Source: an uncultured Desulfobacterales bacterium
GTDB lineage: Bacteria; Desulfobacterota; Desulfobacteria; Desulfobacterales; SpSt-501
DNA: 64,000 nucleotides
Assembly: GCA_938048455.1 (NCBI GenBank)
Contig: CALIUY010000036.1
Location: forward strand, 1 to 64,000
Direction of reading: 5' to 3'
The position numbers were made by a program, and so were the translations under genes. The notes under the pieces were generated by a model. The model worked only from the letters and a program-made list of their open reading frames with translations. It had not been told where the DNA came from and ran no database searches. Shown piece by piece: positions 58,772 through 64,000 of the stretch (its first letter is position 1; every line of letters begins with the position of its first letter).

Positions 58772-59092
58772 ATGAACGGCGGGAAAACCGATCGCCTTCT
58801 CGAGGAAGAGGTCGCGGAAGAAACGGAGGTGACCGAGCCTCCGCTCTACCGGGTCTTTTTGCACAACGACGATTTCACGCCGCGGGCGTTCGTCGTCGCC
58901 GTGCTGGTCACCATTTTTCAGAAGCCCGAGGCCGAAGCCGCGGCCCTCATGTGGCAGGCCCATCACCACGGCATCGCTCTCTGCGGCATCTATCCCCTCG
59001 AGTTCGCCGAAACCCGTGTCGCCCGGGCCCACGAGGCGGCGCGCGAAAACGGCTTTCCGCTGCGCTTCACCTTGGAGGAGGACCGCCCGTGA
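58772..59092 (+). CDS. Second ClpS-like adaptor (divergent)
   Basis: A 106-residue ClpS paralogue with the core FLHNDDFTPRAFVV and MWQAHHHGIALCGIYPLEFAETRV. Compared with the canonical ClpS at 8136, the methionine gate of the N-degron pocket is Arg (FTPR against YTTM) and the valine before the pocket histidine is Ala. Both changes line the pocket known to read N-terminal residues, so specificity is probably altered. It overlaps the next gene by four bases (GTGA). Confidence 0.9.
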   Translation: MNGGKTDRLLEEEVAEETEVTEPPLYRVFLHNDDFTPRAFVVAVLVTIFQKPEAEAAALMWQAHHHGIALCGIYPLEFAETRVARAHEAARENGFPLRFTLEEDRP

Positions 59093-59403
59093 AACCGCAG
59101 GCCCCGCCCCCGGGCCCTCTGGAGGCCCGCGATATCCTCACCCGCGTCACCCGCTACAACCTCATCCGCAACGGCCGCCTGGTCTACATCGATGTGCACG
59201 AGGCGCTCCACGGAAGGCTGGCGGGACGGTTCGTCGCCGCCCCGAATCTCGTGAACCTGATCGCCCGGCAGGAGTTTCAGGGGGTCGGGGAGACCGAGGC
59301 GGAAGCGCTCGCGGATTGTCTGGCCAAGATCGCCGGGAAGGCGATCGAGGAACTCTTCCCGCACCGCCGGCCCTCCCCGGAGCCGGAAGAGACGGCGCAC
59401 TGA
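59089..59403 (+). CDS. Unknown 104-residue protein coupled to the second ClpS
   Basis: Starts with GTG, overlaps the ClpS-like stop (GTGA) and has a GGAGGAGG ribosome site. The core is RDILTRVTRYNLIRNGRLVYIDVHEAL (charged and amphipathic, split here at YNL) and a helix ending in LAKIAGKAIEELFP. Soluble and without membrane segments. I do not recognise a family. The coupling suggests it works with the adaptor. Confidence 0.65.
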   Translation: MKPQAPPPGPLEARDILTRVTRYNLIRNGRLVYIDVHEALHGRLAGRFVAAPNLVNLIARQEFQGVGETEAEALADCLAKIAGKAIEELFPHRRPSPEPEETAH

Positions 59404-59420
59404 AGGCTCGCTCTTCCTTT

Positions 59421-61208
59421 TCAGGAAATCGCATCGAAGCGGCACTTCTCAAAGCAGGTCATGCAGCGGATGCATTTCTCCTTGTCGATGCGCGCGGGCT
59501 GCTTTTTCTTCCAGGCGATCGCGCCGGCGGGGCAGGCCTTGAAGCAGGCGCCGCACTGCGTGCAGACCTCGGGATCGATCTCGAACCGGAGCAGCGCGAC
59601 GCAGCGTTTGGCGGGGCAGCGCTTTTCGAAGATGTGCGCTTCGTATTCGGAGCGGAAGTAGCGCAGGGTCGAGAGCACGGGGTTGGGGCCGGTCTGGCCG
59701 AGGCCGCAGAGGGAGGCTTCCTTGATGATGTGCGAGAGCTCCTCGAGCGTGGCGAGGTCGCCCGGCTCGCCGCGGCCCTCGCAGATTTTCTCCAGGATCT
59801 CGAGCAGCCGTCGGGTCCCCTCGCGGCACGGGGTGCACTTGCCGCAGGATTCGTCCTGCACGAAGTCCATGAAGAAGCGCGCCATGTCCACCATGCAGGT
59901 CTCGTGGTCCATGACGATGACGCCGCCCGAGCCCATGATGGCGCCCACCTTGGCGATCTCTTCGTAATCGACGGGAATGTCGAGATACTGCTCGGGCACA
60001 CAGCCTCCCGAGGGCCCCCCGAGCTGCACGGCCTTGAACTTCTTCTTGCGCGGGATCCCGCCCCCGATGTCGAAAATCAGCCGCCGCAGGCTCGTCCCCA
60101 TGGGGACTTCGACGAGGCCGATGTTGTTCACGTCCCCCGAGAGGGCGAAAACCTTGGTCCCCTTGCTGCCTTCGGTGCCGACGGAGGCGAACCAGCGGCC
60201 GCCGTGGTTGATGATCAGCGGGATGTTGGCGAGGGTCTCCACGTTGTTCAGGACGGTCGGCTTTTCCCACAGGCCCTTCACCGCGGGAAAAGGCGGCCGC
60301 GGCCGGGGCATGCCGCGCTTGCCCTCGATCGAGCGCATGAGCGCCGTTTCCTCGCCGCAGACAAAGGCGCCGGCCCCCTGGTAGATGTCGATGTCGAAAT
60401 CGAAACCCGTACCCAGGATGTCTTTGCCGAGCAGGCCGTATTCCCGCGCCTGGCGGATGGCGATCTCCAGGCGCCGGATGGCGAGCGGATATTCGGTGCG
60501 CACGTAAATGTAGCCTTGGTGCGCGTCGATCGCCCGCGCGGCGATGATCATCCCCTCGAGCACGGCGTGCGGGTCGGCCTCGAGGACGCTGCGGTCCATG
60601 AAGGCGCCGGGATCGCCCTCGTCGGCGTTGCAGAGGACGTACTTGACGGCCCCCGGACTTTTTCGGGCGAATTCCCACTTGATCCCCGTGGGAAAGCCCG
60701 CGCCGCCCCGGCCGCGCAGTCCCGAAATCTTCACCTCCTCGATGATCCGCTCGGGGGTCATCTCGCGCAGCGCCTTGGCCGCGGCGAAATAGCCGTCGCG
60801 CGCGATGTACTCGTCGATCACCTCGGGGTCGATCACCCCCTTGTTGCGCATCACCCAGAACATCTGGTGCGCGAAAAAGGGGATCGACTCCATCTTGGGG
60901 ATGGTTTCCTTGGAGGCGGGCTCGACATAGAAGAGCTTCTTGACCGGCCGCCCCTTCAGAAAATGCTCCTCGACGAGATGGGGGACGATCTCGGGGGTGA
61001 GCTTCTGGTAGAAAATGCCCTCGGGCTGGACGAGCATCACCGGCCCCACGGCGCAAAACCCGTTGCAGCCGGTTTCGATGATCTTGATCTCTTCGGCAAG
61101 CCCGCGTTTTTCGAGCTCCCCCTGAAGGGTCTCGCGGAACATCTCGCTGCGGTTCGCCCGACAACCGGTCCCCCCGCAGAGCATGAGCTGAGTTCTGACC
61201 TTGTCCAT
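59421..61208 (-). CDS. NuoF/HndC-like NADH-oxidising flavoprotein
   Basis: A 595-residue protein. The amino-terminal 110 residues are thioredoxin-like with Cys in GGTGCR and TGCNGFCAVGP for a [2Fe-2S]. The NuoF core has GRGGAGFPTGIKWEF for FMN/NADH and SCGKCTPCREG for a [4Fe-4S]. The tail has two ferredoxin motifs, CTQCGACFKACP and CIRCMTCFEKC. This layout is that of HydB/HndC and bifurcating hydrogenase or formate dehydrogenase flavoproteins. No hydrogenase lies downstream, so the acceptor subunit is not identified. Confidence 0.93.
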   Translation of the reverse strand: MDKVRTQLMLCGGTGCRANRSEMFRETLQGELEKRGLAEEIKIIETGCNGFCAVGPVMLVQPEGIFYQKLTPEIVPHLVEEHFLKGRPVKKLFYVEPASKETIPKMESIPFFAHQMFWVMRNKGVIDPEVIDEYIARDGYFAAAKALREMTPERIIEEVKISGLRGRGGAGFPTGIKWEFARKSPGAVKYVLCNADEGDPGAFMDRSVLEADPHAVLEGMIIAARAIDAHQGYIYVRTEYPLAIRRLEIAIRQAREYGLLGKDILGTGFDFDIDIYQGAGAFVCGEETALMRSIEGKRGMPRPRPPFPAVKGLWEKPTVLNNVETLANIPLIINHGGRWFASVGTEGSKGTKVFALSGDVNNIGLVEVPMGTSLRRLIFDIGGGIPRKKKFKAVQLGGPSGGCVPEQYLDIPVDYEEIAKVGAIMGSGGVIVMDHETCMVDMARFFMDFVQDESCGKCTPCREGTRRLLEILEKICEGRGEPGDLATLEELSHIIKEASLCGLGQTGPNPVLSTLRYFRSEYEAHIFEKRCPAKRCVALLRFEIDPEVCTQCGACFKACPAGAIAWKKKQPARIDKEKCIRCMTCFEKCRFDAIS

Positions 61209-61259
61209 CCCTTCTCCGTCTTATCGCCGCTCCGTTGAACGGGAAAAGAGGCTGCGCGC

Positions 61260-61613
61260 CTACCAGGAGCCGTCGAGGCCCCGCAGCCCGTTCATGTAGA
61301 GCCTGCCGCTGGCGACGAACAGCGAGTATTTCGTGAGCAGAATCGGCAACCGGTAGGACCGGGCGAGCTCGATCACCGGCTGATCGGGCCGCTTGCCGCG
61401 CACGAAGACGACGCAGGCCACGCCGGCCACGCGCGCGGTGCGCAGCACCTGCTCCGTGGTCAACCCCGTGAGCAGCACGGCCCCCTTGGCGACCGCCGAG
61501 AGCACGTCGGCCATCAAGTCGGCGCCGCCGCCGCCGGTGACGACGGTGTCAAGCTGGTCTTCGCCGACCAGCACCTCCGCCTTCAGAATGTCCCGGATTT
61601 CCGAAATTTTCAT
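61260..61613 (-). CDS. DRTGG-domain protein
   Basis: A 117-residue protein starting MKISEIRDILKAEVLVG with GGGGADLMADVLSAV and VRGKRPD, as in DRTGG-domain proteins that accompany NuoE/NuoF in fermentative and syntrophic bacteria. It is thought to regulate or assemble the electron-transfer complex; no reaction is known. It lies between nuoE-like (19 bases) and nuoF-like (51 bases). Confidence 0.88.
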   Translation of the reverse strand: MKISEIRDILKAEVLVGEDQLDTVVTGGGGADLMADVLSAVAKGAVLLTGLTTEQVLRTARVAGVACVVFVRGKRPDQPVIELARSYRLPILLTKYSLFVASGRLYMNGLRGLDGSW

Positions 61614-61632
61614 GGCGCTTCGTCCGCCCGCA

Positions 61633-62127
61633 TCACCGGTAGGGCTCGAGCACCTCGATCACCCGGTCGGCTTTCACATCCCCGAAGGTGTCGTTGTTCA
61701 CCACCATGACCGGGGCGAGTCCGCAGGCCCCCAGGCAACGCACGGCCTCGAGGGAGAAACGCCGATCCGGGGACGTGCCGCCCGGGGCGAGCTGGAAGCG
61801 GGCCTCGATGCGGGTGATCACTTCCTTGATCCCCTTCACGTAACAGGCGGTGCCCATGCACACCTTGATCAGGTTGCGCCCCTTGGGTTTGAGGGAGAAG
61901 AGCGAATAAAACGAGGCCACCCCGAAGACATCGCTTCGCGGCAGGTTCAGCCCGGAGGCGACGGCGTCGATCAGTTCCACGGGAAGGTAGCCTACCACCT
62001 GCTGGCATTCCCGCAGCACGGCGATCACCGAACCGGCGACACCGCGGTGGCGCGCGATGACGGCATCGATCTTCTCCCACATCTCCGGGGTGATGTCCGG
62101 GTGCTCCGGGTGCGGCGGGACGGACAT
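61633..62127 (-). CDS. NuoE/HndA-like [2Fe-2S] subunit
   Basis: A 164-residue protein with the NuoE cluster cysteines CMGTAC and CLGAC and the amino-terminal helical domain (GSVIAVLRECQQVVGYLP). It passes electrons between the flavoprotein and other partners. First gene of the NuoE-DRTGG-NuoF string, with an AAAAGGAG ribosome site. Confidence 0.94.
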   Translation of the reverse strand: MSVPPHPEHPDITPEMWEKIDAVIARHRGVAGSVIAVLRECQQVVGYLPVELIDAVASGLNLPRSDVFGVASFYSLFSLKPKGRNLIKVCMGTACYVKGIKEVITRIEARFQLAPGGTSPDRRFSLEAVRCLGACGLAPVMVVNNDTFGDVKADRVIEVLEPYR

Positions 62128-62181
62128 GGGCGGGTTTCTCCTTTTCGAATCCGGAAGCCTTCCACCAAGCGGAAGGCAATT

Positions 62182-62210
62182 CCTATTTCACAGACCCTGT
62201 GGATTGTCAA
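62182..62210 (-). promoter_or_regulatory. Promoter with internal dyad, NuoE-DRTGG-NuoF operon
   Basis: On the minus strand a perfect TTGACA (62210-62205), a 17-base spacer and AATAGG (62187-62182). The spacer holds the palindrome CACAG-N3-CTGTG (62201-62189), well placed as a repressor site. The -10 is a weak match. Confidence 0.45.
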
Positions 62211-62323
62211 ACGGAAACAGCGGGCTGCGGCCTTCTGCCGCTTGACCGACGGGGCGCAAACGGCCTACGATGGTTTCCGGCGTTCCCCATCCTTCGCTGA
62301 CGAAACCCGGGAGGTTCCGGCCC

Positions 62324-63163
62324 ATGCCCACGCGCGACAAGGCCCTCGAGGCGGCGGAAGCCGTGCGGCGAAGGCTTTCGAGCCGGGCCGACACCGCGGT
62401 GGTCACCGGCACCGGTCTGGCAGACCTGTTCGAGCGGCTCGAGCGGCCGGAGGCCGTGGATTTCCGCGAGCTGCCCCATTTTCCCGCCACCACGGTCGAA
62501 AGCCACCCCGGGCGCCTCGCCGCAGGAAAGCTCGCCGGTCTTCCGCTGTGGCTGCTCCAGGGGCGGGTGCACCTCTACGAGGGCTACAGCGCGGCGGAGG
62601 TCGCCTTCCCCGTGCGCGTCTTGCAGGAACTCGGGGTCCGCCGCCTGATCCTCACGAACGCCGCCGGCGGGCTCAGGCCCGATCTCTCCCCGGGCGATCT
62701 CTTCGGAATCCTCGACCACCTCAACCTGACGGGGGAAAATCCGCTCGTCGGGCCGAACGAGGAATCCTGGGGTCCCCGCTTCCCGGACATGGCTTTCGCC
62801 TGGGACCCGCAGCTCGCCCGTCTGGCTCGCGCCTGCGGGCGGGAGATCGGGGTGGAACTGAAAACCGGCGTCTATGCCGGCCTGCGCGGCCCGGCGCTCG
62901 AGACCCCCGCCGAGGTGCGCTGGCTCCAGCGGATCGGGGCCGAGGCCGTGGGCTTTTCCACCGTCCAGGAGGCGATCGCCGCCGCGCACGGCGGGATGCG
63001 GCTGTGCGGCATCTCGGTCATCACCAACGTTCACGACCCCGAGCGCCCGCGCCGTTCCACGATGGCGGAGATCCTCGCCGCGGCCCGCGCCGCCGCACCG
63101 CGGCTTGCGCTTTTGCTCGAGGCGCTCGCGCGCCGGCTGAGGGACGATGGGCCGGCCGATTGA
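62324..63163 (+). CDS. Purine nucleoside / 5'-methylthio-nucleoside phosphorylase family
   Basis: A 279-residue phosphorylase of the PNP-II family. TGTGLADL (phosphate site), GRVHLYEGY, LTNAAGGLRPDLSPGDL, GPALETPAEVRWL and FSTVQEAIAA are visible. Canonical members read STVPE at the last place; here it is STVQE. The overlap by 17 bases with a deaminase of the MTA/SAH type suggests they act in sequence, for instance deaminated methylthioadenosine then phosphorolysis. The start MPTRDKALEA was chosen from family length. Confidence 0.85.
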   Translation: MPTRDKALEAAEAVRRRLSSRADTAVVTGTGLADLFERLERPEAVDFRELPHFPATTVESHPGRLAAGKLAGLPLWLLQGRVHLYEGYSAAEVAFPVRVLQELGVRRLILTNAAGGLRPDLSPGDLFGILDHLNLTGENPLVGPNEESWGPRFPDMAFAWDPQLARLARACGREIGVELKTGVYAGLRGPALETPAEVRWLQRIGAEAVGFSTVQEAIAAAHGGMRLCGISVITNVHDPERPRRSTMAEILAAARAAAPRLALLLEALARRLRDDGPAD

Positions 63164-64000
63164 CCTGCTCGTGGCCGGGGGGCTTGTGCTCACCCTCGAC
63201 GACGAGGGCCGCCGCTTCGTGGACGGCGCCGTCGCCGTCCACGGCGGGCGGATCCTCGAGGTGGGCGAGACCGCTGCTCTTGCGCCGCGCTACCTTCCCG
63301 CCCGCCGCATCGACGCCCGCGGCGGCATCATCCTGCCCGGGCTCGTCAACGCGCACACCCACGCCGCGATGACCCTCTTCCGGGGGCTCGCCGACGACCT
63401 GCCCCTCGAGCGCTGGCTCCACGAGCACATCTTCCCGGCCGAGGCCGCGCTCACGGGCGAGAGGGTCTACCGCGGGGCGCTCCTGGCCTGCGCCGAGATG
63501 ATTCTCTCGGGCACCACGACCTTCTGCGACATGTACCTCTTCGAGGACGCCGTCGCCCGCGCCGCCCACGAGGCGGGCCTGCGCGCGGTCGTGGGCGAGG
63601 TGCTCTTCGATTTCCCCTCGCCGCACTACGGCGGAATCGAAAACGGTTTCGCCTTCAGCGAGCGCCTGGCCGCCGAATGGCGCGGGGACCCCCGGATCAC
63701 GGTCGCCGTCGAGCCGCACTCCACCTACCTCTGTGCGCCGGAGCTTCTCGTGCGCGCCGCCCGGCTGGCCGAACGGCACGGGCTGCCGCTCATCATCCAC
63801 CTGTCGGAGACCCGGAGCGAGGTCGCCGCCGTACGCGCGCGCTACGGCGTCTCGCCGGTCGCGCACCTCGCGCGCCTGGGCATTTTGGGACCGAACCTGC
63901 TCGCCTGTCACGCCGTCTGGGTGGACGAGGACGACATCGAGCGCCTGGCGGCTCACGGAGTCGGGATCGCCCACAACGCCGAGAGCAACCTCAAGCTCGC
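63147..64000 (+). CDS. mtaD: MTA/SAH deaminase-type amidohydrolase, partial
   Basis: The first 284 residues of an amidohydrolase, cut by the window end. LVNAHTHAAMTLFRGLADDLPLERWL carries the HxH metal site and the family signature (split as VNAHTHAAMT and LADDLPLERWL); SVEPHSTYLCAPEL equivalents and HLSET follow. MtaD-family enzymes deaminate 5'-methylthioadenosine, S-adenosylhomocysteine and sometimes 5'-deoxyadenosine. These by-products arise from the many SAM enzymes in this window (LipA, HemW, CFA synthases). Later metal ligands lie outside. Confidence 0.88.
   Translation, partial: MGRPIDLLVAGGLVLTLDDEGRRFVDGAVAVHGGRILEVGETAALAPRYLPARRIDARGGIILPGLVNAHTHAAMTLFRGLADDLPLERWLHEHIFPAEAALTGERVYRGALLACAEMILSGTTTFCDMYLFEDAVARAAHEAGLRAVVGEVLFDFPSPHYGGIENGFAFSERLAAEWRGDPRITVAVEPHSTYLCAPELLVRAARLAERHGLPLIIHLSETRSEVAAVRARYGVSPVAHLARLGILGPNLLACHAVWVDEDDIERLAAHGVGIAHNAESNLKL

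Noticed and set aside
59016-61238. A 740-codon plus-strand frame opposite the NuoF-like gene
   Set aside because: It is a shadow of a protein with well-defined iron-sulfur and FMN motifs.

Overview
This 64 kb window is high-GC chromosomal DNA from what looks like an anaerobic or facultative deltaproteobacterium-type organism (Desulfuromonadota or a neighbouring phylum). The clues are a split glycine decarboxylase (GcvPA/GcvPB), a NuoE-DRTGG-NuoF electron-transfer module, a GldG/DUF4340 ABC cluster, a PEP-CTERM protein, a zinc-ribbon PilZ protein, SelB and a full LivJHMGF importer. The lineage is an inference; no rRNA is present. Almost all of the sequence is coding, with many 4-base start/stop overlaps.

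Layout. 1-1300: decayed ISL3-family transposase, then tRNA-Arg and tRNA-His with a terminator. 1410-3505: small membrane protein and selB. 11029-3517 (minus): secA-clpS-clpA-aat-HIT-hemW, which puts adaptor, unfoldase and Leu/Phe-transferase of the bacterial N-degron pathway in one gene string. 12134-11184: M23 peptidase with its own promoter and a leader of four tandem hairpins. 14378-12359: argC-folD. 17695-14455: TPR-containing GspE/PilB-type ATPase and a receiver-PAS protein. 17949-19716: FmdB-type zinc ribbon and HtrA protease, convergent. 19839-24669: four-gene ABC/GldG/DUF4340 operon. 29707-24654: livJHMGF.

29887-36350 is a tightly packed operon: Lrp-type regulator, gcvH, gcvPA, gcvPB, lipB, lipA, alr. 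serB follows. It joins glycine cleavage, lipoylation of its H protein, and serine/alanine metabolism; gcvT is absent. 37732-52911 is a lipid/envelope region. A plus-strand trio (GPH transporter, DUF1295, CFA-like methyltransferase) converges on a ten-gene minus-strand run: FKBP-like/methyltransferase fusion, LolD-type ATPase, FtsX-type permease, AttH/CrtC-like lipocalin, NodIJ-type ABC exporter, acyl desaturase, FAD amine-oxidase-like protein, DUF1365 and CFA synthase.

53003-64000: three-domain lipoprotein; PEP-CTERM protein in an AT-rich island; two tandem H-protein-like proteins, each with two copies of an exactly spaced four-cysteine module; ferritin-like protein; 3-methyladenine glycosylase; zinc-ribbon PilZ protein; a second, altered ClpS; NuoF/DRTGG/NuoE; purine nucleoside phosphorylase; and a truncated MTA/SAH deaminase.

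The strongest candidates for something undescribed are the tandem cysteine-module/H-like proteins (54761-56726), the combined fatty-acid modification and ABC operon (37732-52911), and the structured leader of the M23 gene (12135-12298).
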